Source: Streptomyces humicola (GTDB lineage Bacteria; Actinomycetota; Actinomycetes; Streptomycetales; Streptomycetaceae). From it: DNA of 64,000 bases. Below are positions 25,718-38,359 of this stretch, one piece after another. The DNA lies in NCBI RefSeq assembly GCF_024436035.1, contig NZ_JANFNG010000018.1, positions 1 to 64,000 of the forward strand, read 5' to 3'. A model generated the notes under the pieces. The model made no database searches and was not told the origin of the DNA. It saw only the letters and a list, made by a program, of their open reading frames with translations. Made by a program: the position numbers and the translations under genes. Position 1 is the first letter of the stretch; every line of letters begins with the position of its first letter.

Positions 25718-26323
25718 ATGACCACCTACGGCCTGCTGACCTTCGACGGTGCCGAGGAGTTGGACTTCACCGGGCCGTGGGAGGTGTTCACCGCCTCCTC
25801 CATGCTTCGCGACCACGCCGACACCGTGCTGCTCATCGCCGAACACCCGGGCGCCGTCCGCTGCAACAAGGGCATGCGGGTCCTGCCGGACCACACCCTC
25901 AACGATCACCCTCCGCTGGACGTTCTGCTGGTCCCGGGGGGCAACGGGACCCGTCGCGAAGTGTCCAACCCCGTACTCATCGACTGGATCCGCAAGACCG
26001 CCGCCAACGCCGCCTGGACCACCAGCGTGTGCACCGGAGCCCTGCTCCTGCACGAGGCAGGCCCGGCCCGCGGCCGCAGGGTCGCAACCCACTACCTGTT
26101 CGAGGACGCCCTGCAGGCCAGGGGCGACATCACCGTGGTCCGCGATGCCCGCTACATCGTCGACGGGAACCTCGTCACCAGCCAGGGTGTCTCAGCCGGA
26201 ATTGATATGGCCCTGTGGCTCATCGGCCGCCTCCATGGCCGCGACCACGCTCGCGCCGTCCGCAGGTACATCCAGTACGAGCCCGCGCCGCCCCACCTCG
26301 CCGACGAGCCGGTCGCCGGCTGA
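25718..26323 (+). CDS. DJ-1/PfpI family protein (isonitrile hydratase-like)
   Basis: A 201-residue DJ-1/PfpI fold with the nucleophile elbow TSVCTGALLL (Cys105) and PGGNGTRRE. Members close to this arrangement include isonitrile hydratase (InhA) and the amidase-like domain of AraC regulators. Here no helix-turn-helix domain follows, so it is a stand-alone enzyme. ATG at 25718 with CAGGGAG upstream. It lies 90 bp after ridA on the same strand and could belong to the aromatic operon or be independent. Substrate unknown. Confidence 0.83.
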   Translation: MTTYGLLTFDGAEELDFTGPWEVFTASSMLRDHADTVLLIAEHPGAVRCNKGMRVLPDHTLNDHPPLDVLLVPGGNGTRREVSNPVLIDWIRKTAANAAWTTSVCTGALLLHEAGPARGRRVATHYLFEDALQARGDITVVRDARYIVDGNLVTSQGVSAGIDMALWLIGRLHGRDHARAVRRYIQYEPAPPHLADEPVAG

Positions 26324-26690
26324 ACCCTGGGATCACTCAGCTCCTCGCCGCTGGTGAGGTGAGGAAGTCATAAGTGTTGTGGTTTGAGAACTGCGTGAGC
26401 GAGGGAGCGCGGGTTAGGGCTCGTCGGCCCGCGGCCGAGGCGCCGGCGTGCCTGGTGACGGTCAACCACGGCGCGCCCACGCTCGTACGTCGTTTTTCCG
26501 CTCGCGATGGAGCGCAGCGCACGGTCGACCGACCGGGGGAACGGGTGGCCCAGATGCGCTGCGTAAGTATGCTCACTTCCTACCCCGCGAGGGTGCACGA
26601 GGCGGCGCGGCCACCGACGCCGTCTTCGGGTAGCCCGCGCCGGACCGGAGCAGCGCGGTTGTGCAAAGTCTCCGAGAAGTCCCACGGGTG
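26324..26690. other. intergenic region without recognised gene
   Basis: 367 bp between the DJ-1 gene and the murA terminator. Both strands have open frames, but none has a ribosome site or family-like sequence. The base composition is a little more AT-rich at its left end (26366-26392). It may contain decayed DNA; nothing can be named. Confidence 0.5.
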
Positions 26691-26741
26691 CCGCCCCACC
26701 CCGTCTGACCCGCATTATTGCAGGTCAGACGGGGTGGGCGG
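26691..26741 (-). terminator. terminator hairpin after murA
   Basis: Inverted repeat of about 19 bp with one bulge (CCGCCCCACCCCGTCTGACC against GGTCAGACGGGGTGGGCGG), 12-nt loop, 10 bp beyond the murA stop on the minus strand. Confidence 0.85.
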
Positions 26742-26751
26742 CCTGTGTCGA

Positions 26752-31180
<4,429 letters not shown>

Positions 31181-31192
31181 AGCGTCACCCTT

Positions 31193-31230
31193 ACAGGGCC
31201 GCACACCGCTTTGGCGGTGTGCGGCCCTGT
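31193..31230 (+). terminator. terminator hairpin after acnA
   Basis: Perfect 17-bp stem (31193-31209 with 31214-31230), TTTG loop, then TGCTTGTTG. Confidence 0.92.
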
Positions 31231-31324
31231 TGCTTGTTGCAGTGTTGAACAAACCGGAGCACAGGTCTCAACTCGGGAAAGGTTATGGAGCCATGGCGCT
31301 TTCGATCTTGCCCTGTGAACGGAA

Positions 31325-31340
31325 AGTGGACTATACCTGT
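31325..31340. promoter_or_regulatory. candidate DasR-responsive element upstream of ngcE
   Basis: AGTGGACTATACCTGT keeps the TGG...CTA...ACC core of the DasR operator (consensus ACTGGTCTAGACCACT). Its reverse complement matches 13 of 16 positions of the dasA-promoter site as I remember it. It is about 115 bp before the ngcE start. DasR is the GntR-family GlcNAc-responsive repressor. Confidence 0.5.
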
Positions 31341-31455
31341 CGGCGTCCAGCGGCCCAGAGCCTCGGTCGCCGACTACGACCCAGCTTCAATCGACAGCGG
31401 TAGCCGGTCGGTTCCGGTGCACCGCCTGAGTCCTGGAGAAGGCGAGGACTTGAGC

Positions 31456-32862
31456 ATGGGATCCACCTTCGAGCCGAACCGGCTCAACCGCCGTGACCTG
31501 ATCAAGCGCGCAGCCGCACTCGGCGCCGTCGCCGTTCCTGCGAGCGGGTTGCTCAGCGCGTGCGCCGCCAGCGGGGGAGGGACTGGTCAGCAGGAAACGG
31601 GGACGAAGTCCGCGAGTAATCCGCTCGGCGTGGCCGACAGCGCGTCGCTCGACGTCGTCATCTTCGACGGCGGATTCGGCGACGCCTATGCGAAGCAGTT
31701 CGAGAAGCTGTACGCGAAGGAATTCCCCAAGTCCAAGGTTTCGCATACCGCTACTCAGAACATCACCGGCCTGTTGCAGCCCCGCCTCAACGGGGGCAAT
31801 CCGCCGGACATCGTGGACGACTCGGGAAACCAGCAGATCAAGCTGGACGTCCTGCAGAAGAACGGGCAGCTCACCGACCTCACGCCGCTGCTTGACGCGC
31901 CATCCATCGACGATCCGAGCAAGAAGGTCCGCGACACCCTGATGCCGGGCACCGTTGAGCTGGGCACCGTCGGCGGGAAGTTCGTCACACTGCAGTACGT
32001 CTACACCGTGTTCGGCCTGTGGTATTCGGGCAAGCTGTTCAGCCAGCACGGCTGGAGCGAGCCGAAGACCTGGGCGGATTTCATCTCGCTCGGTGCGGAG
32101 ATCAAGAAGACGGGTATTGCGCCCTTCGCCCACCAAGGCAAGTACCCGTACTACATCAACGTCGCCATCGTCGACCTGGCCATCAAGAACGGTGGCACGG
32201 ACTTCCTCAACCGTCTCGACCAGATGGATCCGACGATCTGGGATGAGGACCCGGCGAAGAACGCGATCGAGGCGATCTACGAGATCGTCAGCAACAACTA
32301 TCTTCTGCCCGGCACCAACGGCATGACGCACATCGAGTCGCAGACCGCCTGGAACGAGTACAAGGCGGCGTTCATCCCTTGCGGTGCCTGGCTGGAGAAC
32401 GAGCAACTCAAGGCGACGCCGTCCGACTTCCAGATGACGTTCATGCCGATGCCGTCGCTCTCGGGCGACAAGATGCCGTTCGAGGCGATCCGCGGTGGCG
32501 CCAACGAGCCGTACATCGTGCCGAAGGCGGCGAAGAACGCCAACGGCGGCATGGAGTTCATGCGCATCATGCTCAGCAAGGCCGCTGCCACGGCGTTCGC
32601 CCAGACCGCGAACTCGCTCACCGTGCTCAAGGACGGCATCAGCCCGGGTGTGCAGCTGCGCCCCGGGACGCAGTCCACCGTCACGGCACTCAAGGCCGCC
32701 GGAAGCAACGTCTTCAACCCGACCTATCTGACGAACTACAGCTCGCTCGATGTGGACATGGGCAACTCCAGCGCCGACCTGATGGCCAATCGCATCAAGC
32801 CTGCCCAATGGCTGAGCCAGGTCAAGGCCGCTGCGGTGAAGGCGCAAAAGGGCGGAGCCTGA
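31456..32862 (+). CDS. ngcE: GlcNAc/chitobiose ABC transporter substrate-binding lipoprotein NgcE
   Basis: A 468-residue family 1 solute-binding protein. The N-terminus has a twin-arginine motif NRRDLIKR (11-18), a hydrophobic stretch and a lipobox LLSAC with Cys36, so it is a Tat-exported lipoprotein. The long SBP body follows (DVVIFDGGFGDAYAKQFEKLY..., PYIVPKAAKNANGGMEFMRIML). ATG at 31456 is chosen because the signal peptide starts there. First gene of ngcEFG, upstream of the ROK regulator, the same order as S. coelicolor SCO6005-6008. Substrate is assigned by synteny. Confidence 0.88.
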   Translation: MGSTFEPNRLNRRDLIKRAAALGAVAVPASGLLSACAASGGGTGQQETGTKSASNPLGVADSASLDVVIFDGGFGDAYAKQFEKLYAKEFPKSKVSHTATQNITGLLQPRLNGGNPPDIVDDSGNQQIKLDVLQKNGQLTDLTPLLDAPSIDDPSKKVRDTLMPGTVELGTVGGKFVTLQYVYTVFGLWYSGKLFSQHGWSEPKTWADFISLGAEIKKTGIAPFAHQGKYPYYINVAIVDLAIKNGGTDFLNRLDQMDPTIWDEDPAKNAIEAIYEIVSNNYLLPGTNGMTHIESQTAWNEYKAAFIPCGAWLENEQLKATPSDFQMTFMPMPSLSGDKMPFEAIRGGANEPYIVPKAAKNANGGMEFMRIMLSKAAATAFAQTANSLTVLKDGISPGVQLRPGTQSTVTALKAAGSNVFNPTYLTNYSSLDVDMGNSSADLMANRIKPAQWLSQVKAAAVKAQKGGA

Positions 32863-32941
32863 CGGCGCGTAGGGAAGACTCGGTGGCGGTACGCCAAATC
32901 GGCTGCCGCCACCGCCGGCAGCAGGAGCAGGGGCAGGAGCC

Positions 32942-33874
32942 ATGCGACACCGTAAGTATCCGTTCATCATCGGATTTCTCATCGCGCCGGTCGGGCTGTA
33001 CGCCCTGCTGATGCTGTGGCCGTATCTGCAGACTTTCGGTTACTCGCTCACCGACTGGAGCGGCGAGTCGTCGGTGATGCATTTCGTCGGGCTGAAGAAC
33101 TACACAACGCTCTTCTCCGACTCGGTCTTCCAGCAGGCGCTGCTGCACAACCTGCTGTTGCTCCTGCTGCTGCCGGTGATCACCATCCTGCTGGCGCTGT
33201 TCTTCGCCTTCATGCTCAACGTCGGAGGGCGCGGCGGCACCGGCGGGGTGCAGGGCGTACGCGGCTCGGCGGCATACCGTGTGGTCTTCTTCTTCCCGCA
33301 GTTGCTGTCCATCGCGATTCTCACCGTCATGTTCGAGGGGGTCTTCCGCAGCGATGCCAGTGGGCTGCTCAACGGCATCCTGGTGAAACTGGGACTGGAG
33401 AACGCGCAGAACCCCATCGAGTGGCTGAACGACCCCAACACGGTGCTGTGGACGGTTCTTGCGGTCACCGTGTGGTGGTGGGTCGGCTTCTATCTCGTCT
33501 ACTTCTCCGCCGCGATGCAGGCCATCCCCAAGGACATCTACGAGGCGGCGCTCCTCGACGGCGCGGGCCGGGTGCATACGTTCTTCCGGATCACCCTCCC
33601 GCTGCTGTGGGACAGCCTGCAGACCGCATGGGTCTATCTGGCCATCGTGGCCATGGACTTCTTCGCCCAGGTCTCCACGCTGACACCCGGCGTGGCGTAT
33701 GGCGGTGGCCCCGACTACCACAGCGAAGTCCTGTCCACCTATCTGATGAGGAACTTCCTCTACTACGGCAAGAGCGGCTACGCCTGCGCCATGGGCGTCG
33801 TGATCCTCTTCCTCACCCTGATCGTGTCACTGGTCGCGCTGCGGTCCACCCGCCGCGGACGCATCGAGTTCTGA
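32942..33874 (+). CDS. ngcF: carbohydrate ABC transporter permease NgcF
   Basis: A 310-residue MalF-type inner permease with about six membrane helices. The EAA loop reads YEAALLDGAGRVHTFFRITLPLL (about 200-222), the site that contacts the ATPase. The N-terminus starts MRHRKYPFIIGFLIAPVGLYALLML. GCAGGAG ribosome site. Partner of NgcE/NgcG; no ATPase gene is in the operon, so the shared ATPase MsiK, encoded elsewhere in Streptomyces, probably energises it. Confidence 0.9.
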   Translation: MRHRKYPFIIGFLIAPVGLYALLMLWPYLQTFGYSLTDWSGESSVMHFVGLKNYTTLFSDSVFQQALLHNLLLLLLLPVITILLALFFAFMLNVGGRGGTGGVQGVRGSAAYRVVFFFPQLLSIAILTVMFEGVFRSDASGLLNGILVKLGLENAQNPIEWLNDPNTVLWTVLAVTVWWWVGFYLVYFSAAMQAIPKDIYEAALLDGAGRVHTFFRITLPLLWDSLQTAWVYLAIVAMDFFAQVSTLTPGVAYGGGPDYHSEVLSTYLMRNFLYYGKSGYACAMGVVILFLTLIVSLVALRSTRRGRIEF

Positions 33875-33889
33875 GCGGGGATACGCACG

Positions 33890-34837
33890 ATGAGCGCTAC
33901 ACCCATTACGAAGACCTCCGACGAGCCCGAGGAGGGCCGCGGCCCGGCCACACCGCCCGCCGGCGGACGCAGGATGCCCAAGGAGCAGCGGTTCGGTGAC
34001 GCCGGCGGGGTGCTCAACGTCTTCTCGCACGGGTTCCTCGTGCTGTGGACAGTAATGATCATCCTACCCCTGCTGTGGATCGTGCTCGGCTCCTTCAAGA
34101 CCGACGCACAGATCGGCGGCAGCGCGTGGGCGTGGCCGGCGAACTGGTCCTTCAGCGTCTTCGGCCGCGCCTGGGACAAGGGGATCGGGGGATTCTTCCT
34201 CAACACGGTGATCGTGCTGGGCTTCTCCGTGCCGCTGACGATGCTGTTCGGCTCGATGGCCGCGTACGTGCTGGCGCGATACGAGTTCCCGGGCAACCGG
34301 TTCCTGTACTACCTGTTCGTCGCGGGTGCGATGTTCCCGCCCTACCTCGCCCTCGTGCCGCTGTTCTTCATGGTGCGCAACCTGGGGATGCTCAACACGT
34401 ACCAGGGGCTGATCCTGGTCTATGTCGCGTTCTCGATGCCGTTCACCGTGTTCTTCATGCATTCGTTCTTCCGTACGCTGCCGACGGCGGTGCACGAGGC
34501 GGCCATGATCGACGGGTGCTCGCACACCCGTGCGTTCTTCCAGGTCATGCTGCCGATCGCCAAGCCCGGCCTGATCAGCGTTGGCATCTTCAACCTGCTC
34601 GGGCAGTGGAACCAGTACATCCTGCCGCTGACCTTGATGCAGAAGCAGAGCGGCACGGACCACGACCGGTCCGTGCTCACCCAGGGTCTGGTCAACCTCT
34701 CCCTCCAGCAGGGGTACTCGGGCGACTATCCGGCGCTCTTCGCGGGCATGACGCTCGCCATGCTGCCCGTGCTGGTGGTCTACCTCTCCTTCCAGCGCCA
34801 GGTGCAGTCCGGCCTGTCGGCCGGTGTGCTCAAGTAG
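33890..34837 (+). CDS. ngcG: carbohydrate ABC transporter permease NgcG
   Basis: A 315-residue MalG-type permease with six predicted helices and the EAA loop HEAAMIDGCSHTRAFFQVMLP. The first ~45 residues are a soluble Pro/Gly-rich tail. Starts 15 bp after ngcF. The operon ends with a GC hairpin at 34868-34896 before the ROK gene. Confidence 0.9.
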   Translation: MSATPITKTSDEPEEGRGPATPPAGGRRMPKEQRFGDAGGVLNVFSHGFLVLWTVMIILPLLWIVLGSFKTDAQIGGSAWAWPANWSFSVFGRAWDKGIGGFFLNTVIVLGFSVPLTMLFGSMAAYVLARYEFPGNRFLYYLFVAGAMFPPYLALVPLFFMVRNLGMLNTYQGLILVYVAFSMPFTVFFMHSFFRTLPTAVHEAAMIDGCSHTRAFFQVMLPIAKPGLISVGIFNLLGQWNQYILPLTLMQKQSGTDHDRSVLTQGLVNLSLQQGYSGDYPALFAGMTLAMLPVLVVYLSFQRQVQSGLSAGVLK

Positions 34838-34867
34838 CGGCGCCCGGGCCGGCGGCCCAGGATCCGG

Positions 34868-34896
34868 CGGCCCGGCGGCCTGTCCCCGCCGGGCCG
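34868..34896 (+). terminator. terminator hairpin after ngcG
   Basis: Stem CGGCCCGGCGG / CCGCCGGGCCG (11 bp) with a 7-nt loop, 30 bp after the ngcG stop. Confidence 0.65.
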
Positions 34897-35000
34897 TCCC
34901 CTGCTTACGATCTGTGATCATCCGGGGTTCTTAGCGTTCAACGTCTTGACGCGGCTGACCCCCTCCGGCTGTGCTTGGAGTTCAAAGGTTGGAGGAGTGG

Positions 35001-36212
35001 ATGATCGTGGAGACTCCGGGATCGCAGTCGTCGCTGCACCGGGCCAATCTGGAGCGCGTGGTCCGGGCGGTACGCCTCGCGGGGTCGCTCACCCAGGCGG
35101 AGATCGCCCGCACGACCGGTCTGTCCGCGGCGACGGTCTCCAACATCGTCCGTGAGCTGCGGGACAACGGCACCGTGCAGGTCACGCCGACCTCGTCGGG
35201 TGGCCGCAGGGCGCGTAGCGTCTCGCTCTCCGGTGACGCGGGAATCGTTGTCGGCGTCGACTTCGGCCACTCCCACCTGCGTGTCGCCGTGGGCAATCTC
35301 GCCCATCAGGTGCTCGCCGAGCAGTCCGAGCCGATCGACGTGGACGCCTCGGCCGCCGAGGGGTTCGATCGGGCGGAGCAGCTGGTCGGGCAGCTGATCG
35401 AGGCGACCGGGATCGGACGGGACAAGGTCATCGGTGTTGGGGTCGGCGTGCCGGGCCCGATCGACATCGCCTCCGGGGTGCTCGGCTCGTCCGCGATCCT
35501 CCCCGGCTGGGGCGGGGTGAACCCGCGCGAGGAGCTGGCCGTGCGTCTCGGCATGCCGGTGCACGTCGACAACGACGCCAACCTCGGCGCCCTCGGCGAG
35601 CTGGTCTGGGGCGGCGGCCGCGGCGTGAAGGACCTCGCGTACATCAAGGTGGCCAGCGGTGTGGGCGCGGGCCTGGTGATCAACGGACGGATCTACCGCG
35701 GTCCCGGCGGCACCGCGGGGGAGATCGGGCACATCACGCTGGACGAGTCGGGGCCGGTGTGCCGCTGCGGCAACCGCGGCTGCCTGGAGACCTTTACCGC
35801 GGCCCGCTACGTCCTCGAGCTGCTGCGCGCCAGCCACGGCCCCGAGCTGACCGTGCCGAAGATGGTGCAACTCGCCCGTGAGGGCGACCCCGGCTGCCGC
35901 CGCGTGATCGCGGACGTCGGACGCCATGTCGGGATGGGCGTGGCCAATCTCTGCAACGTGCTCAACCCGAGCCGGGTGGTGCTCGGCGGCGACCTGGCGG
36001 AGGCGGGGGAGCTGGTACTCGGCCCGATCAGGGAGTCGGTGGCGCGCTATGCGATCCCAAGTGCCGCGCGACAGCTGTCCGTTGTCCCCGGCGGGCTCGG
36101 TGCCCGTGCCGAAGTGCTCGGCGCGCTCGCCCTCGTGCTGAGTGAAATGGGCGATTCACCGCTTTTGGCGGATTCGGTGGATTCGGTGCCTGCCGCGCCT
36201 GCATTCACATAG
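35001..36212 (+). CDS. ROK-family transcriptional regulator (Rok7B7-like)
   Basis: A 403-residue regulator. An N-terminal winged helix (about 20-70, TQAEIARTTGLSAATVSNIVRELRDNG) precedes a ROK sugar-kinase-like fold with VGVDFGHSHLRVAV, the sugar site HVDNDANLGALGE, GEIGH and the zinc motif C254-R-C256-GNRG-C261. ATG at 35001 has GGAGGAG 4 nt upstream. Position between ngcEFG and xylFGH equals S. coelicolor rok7B7 (SCO6008), reported to control xylose uptake, carbon catabolite repression and antibiotic production. Expected to act on both flanking operons. Confidence 0.92.
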   Translation: MIVETPGSQSSLHRANLERVVRAVRLAGSLTQAEIARTTGLSAATVSNIVRELRDNGTVQVTPTSSGGRRARSVSLSGDAGIVVGVDFGHSHLRVAVGNLAHQVLAEQSEPIDVDASAAEGFDRAEQLVGQLIEATGIGRDKVIGVGVGVPGPIDIASGVLGSSAILPGWGGVNPREELAVRLGMPVHVDNDANLGALGELVWGGGRGVKDLAYIKVASGVGAGLVINGRIYRGPGGTAGEIGHITLDESGPVCRCGNRGCLETFTAARYVLELLRASHGPELTVPKMVQLAREGDPGCRRVIADVGRHVGMGVANLCNVLNPSRVVLGGDLAEAGELVLGPIRESVARYAIPSAARQLSVVPGGLGARAEVLGALALVLSEMGDSPLLADSVDSVPAAPAFT

Positions 36213-36214
36213 AT

Positions 36215-36266
36215 AACGAGGCCTTTCGTTGTCATCTCGTTAATGATTTACTTCTTGACGTTAACG
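36215..36266. promoter_or_regulatory. xylF promoter region with candidate operators
   Basis: In the 118 bp between the ROK gene and xylF are AACGA-N6-TCGTT (36215-36230) and CGTTAACG (36259-36266), the latter touching a TTGACG hexamer (36255-36260). The region is AT-rich for this genome. These are candidate ROK or sugar-regulator sites; no consensus was tested. Confidence 0.4.
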
Positions 36267-36330
36267 CGTCCTCGGAGTTGACTCCTCTCACCTCGGCCGC
36301 GACGTCGCGGCCCTGTCAGGGAGGTACTCC

Positions 36331-37431
36331 GTGAACACCACTCTGCGCCGTACCGCCATAGGGGTCGTGGCCGTGTCCATGGCCTTGTCAGTGGCGGCGT
36401 GTGGAAAGGCCGGCGGCTCTTCGTCGAGCGCGGCCAGCGTCAGCAGCGGCTTCAAGATAGGTCTGGCTCTCCCCGAGAACCAGACCGCGCGTTACGAGGC
36501 GTACGACCGCCCGATGATCGAGAAGAAGATCAGCGAGCTCTGTCCCAAGTGCACGGTCGAGTACGAGAACGCCACGCAGAACGCCAACACCCAGCAGCAG
36601 CAGATCGACACGCTGATCAACGACGGCGTGAAGGTCATCATTCTCGACTCCGTCGACTACAAGGCGATCCAGCCGTCGGTTCAGAAGGCGCACGACAAGG
36701 GCATCAAGGTCGTGGCATACGACCGTCTCGCCCAGGGCCCGGTCGACGCCTACACCTCCTTCGACAACTACAAGGTCGGCCAGCAGCAGGCGCAGGGCCT
36801 GCTCACGGCACTCGGTTCGAAGGCGACGCCGAACAACAAGATCATCATGGTCAACGGCGACCCGGGTGACCCCAACGCCGCCCAGTTCAAGGCCGGTGCG
36901 CTCTCCGTCCTCAAGGGCAAGATTGACATCGCCGCCAGCTACGACACCAACGGCTGGCTCGCCAACAACGCCAACCAAGAGGTCGCCGGCGCCGTCACCC
37001 GGCTCGGAAACAACGGTTTCGTCGGCGTCTACTCGGCCAACGACGGCATGGCCGCCGGTGTCATCAGCGCCCTGCAGGCCGCCCATATCAACCCGATCCC
37101 GCCGGTCACCGGCCAGGACTCGCAGCTCGACGGTGTCCAGCGGGTCGTCGCGGGCCTCCAGGCGCTGTCCATCTACAAGCCGTACCGCGACGAGGCCAAC
37201 GCCGCCGCCGAGATGGCGATCGACCTGGCCACCGGAAAGTCGCTCTCCGGCGTCGCCACCGGAACCTCGAACAGCGCGACCAACAAGGGAATCCCGTCAG
37301 AGCTCATCCCGACGACGATCCTGACGCAGCAGAACATCCAGCAGACCGTCATCTCGGGCGGCCTCTACACCGTCAGCCAGATCTGCACCCCGCAGTACGC
37401 CGCGGCGTGCGCCAAGATCGGGCTGAAGTAA
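36331..37431 (+). CDS. xylF: sugar ABC transporter substrate-binding lipoprotein XylF (xylose type)
   Basis: A 366-residue periplasmic-binding-protein family 2 lipoprotein. Signal peptide with lipobox VAAC (Cys24), then FKIGLALPENQTARYE, DGVKVIILDSVDYKAIQP and VTGQDSQLDGVQRVVAGLQALSIYKPY, all typical of xylose/ribose-type binders. GTG at 36331 with GGAGG 7 nt ahead. First gene of xylFGH; a weak hairpin follows it, the usual device to make more binding protein than membrane subunits. Confidence 0.9.
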   Translation: MNTTLRRTAIGVVAVSMALSVAACGKAGGSSSSAASVSSGFKIGLALPENQTARYEAYDRPMIEKKISELCPKCTVEYENATQNANTQQQQIDTLINDGVKVIILDSVDYKAIQPSVQKAHDKGIKVVAYDRLAQGPVDAYTSFDNYKVGQQQAQGLLTALGSKATPNNKIIMVNGDPGDPNAAQFKAGALSVLKGKIDIAASYDTNGWLANNANQEVAGAVTRLGNNGFVGVYSANDGMAAGVISALQAAHINPIPPVTGQDSQLDGVQRVVAGLQALSIYKPYRDEANAAAEMAIDLATGKSLSGVATGTSNSATNKGIPSELIPTTILTQQNIQQTVISGGLYTVSQICTPQYAAACAKIGLK

Positions 37432-37441
37432 CGCCGTAACA

Positions 37442-37470
37442 GCGACCAGCGGGAGATTCCCCGCAGTCGC
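37442..37470 (+). terminator. attenuating stem-loop between xylF and xylG
   Basis: GCGAC-CA-GCGGG pairs with CCCGC-A-GTCGC around a short loop. Interrupted stem, no T-tract; fits partial termination or transcript stabilisation inside the operon. Confidence 0.5.
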
Positions 37471-37579
37471 CTGCAGAAGAAACGCTCCGGCATCCCGTTG
37501 CCCCATGAATACCCCGCTGCCGGACATCGGGGTGCCGGATTCATCCCCCGCCGGAGAGGCGGCGAAGGAGATGGTTCAC

Positions 37580-38359
37580 GTGACCGCTACGCCCGTGCTG
37601 GCGTTGCGCGGGATTTCCAAGCGGTTCGGTGCCGTACAGGCGCTCACCGATGTCGAGTTGGAAATCCACGCCGGTGAAGTGCTCGCCCTGGTGGGCGACA
37701 ACGGCGCCGGAAAATCGACGCTCGTCAAGACGATCGCAGGTGTTGAGGCGATCGACGACGGCGTCATCGAATGGGAGGGCCGGCCCGTCACCATCCACCG
37801 CCCGCACGACGCACAGGAGTTGGGGATCGCCACCGTTTACCAGGACCTCGCGCTGTGCGACAACCTGGATGTGGTGCAGAACCTCTTCCTCGGCCGCGAG
37901 ATACGCAAGGTCGGTGTGCTCGACGAGGTCGAGATGGAGAAGCGCTCCCGCGAACTGCTCAACACACTCTCCATCCGCATTCCCAGCGTCCGGATCCCGA
38001 TCGCCTCGCTCTCTGGCGGTCAGCGCCAGACCGTGGCGATCGCCCGCTCGCTCATCGGCGACCCCAAGGTCGTCATCCTCGACGAGCCGACGGCCGCACT
38101 CGGCGTCGAGCAGACGGCGCAGGTGCTCGACCTCGTGGAGCGGCTGCGCGAACGCGGCCTCGCCGTGATCCTCATCAGCCACAACATGGTCGACGTCAAG
38201 GCGGTCGCGGACCGCGTCGCCGTGCTCCGACTCGGCTGCAACAACGGCGTGTTCGGGGTCAAGGAGACCAGCCAGGAACAGATCATCTCCGCCATCACCG
38301 GCGCCACGGACAACGCCGTGACCCGCCGTCAGGCGCGCACCGGGGAGGCAGCCAAGTGA
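37580..38359 (+). CDS. xylG: sugar ABC transporter ATP-binding protein XylG (single-domain)
   Basis: A 259-residue ATPase with Walker A GDNGAGKST, Q-loop VYQDLALCDNLDV, signature LSGGQRQ, Walker B VVILDEPTAAL and the H-loop LISHNM. Enterobacterial XylG/RbsA carry two fused ATPase domains (~500 residues); this has one and must dimerise. GTG 37580 is preferred: AAGGAG ends 9 nt before it, while the in-frame ATG 37571 would abut the ribosome site. Overlaps xylH by GTGA. Confidence 0.9.
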   Translation: MTATPVLALRGISKRFGAVQALTDVELEIHAGEVLALVGDNGAGKSTLVKTIAGVEAIDDGVIEWEGRPVTIHRPHDAQELGIATVYQDLALCDNLDVVQNLFLGREIRKVGVLDEVEMEKRSRELLNTLSIRIPSVRIPIASLSGGQRQTVAIARSLIGDPKVVILDEPTAALGVEQTAQVLDLVERLRERGLAVILISHNMVDVKAVADRVAVLRLGCNNGVFGVKETSQEQIISAITGATDNAVTRRQARTGEAAK

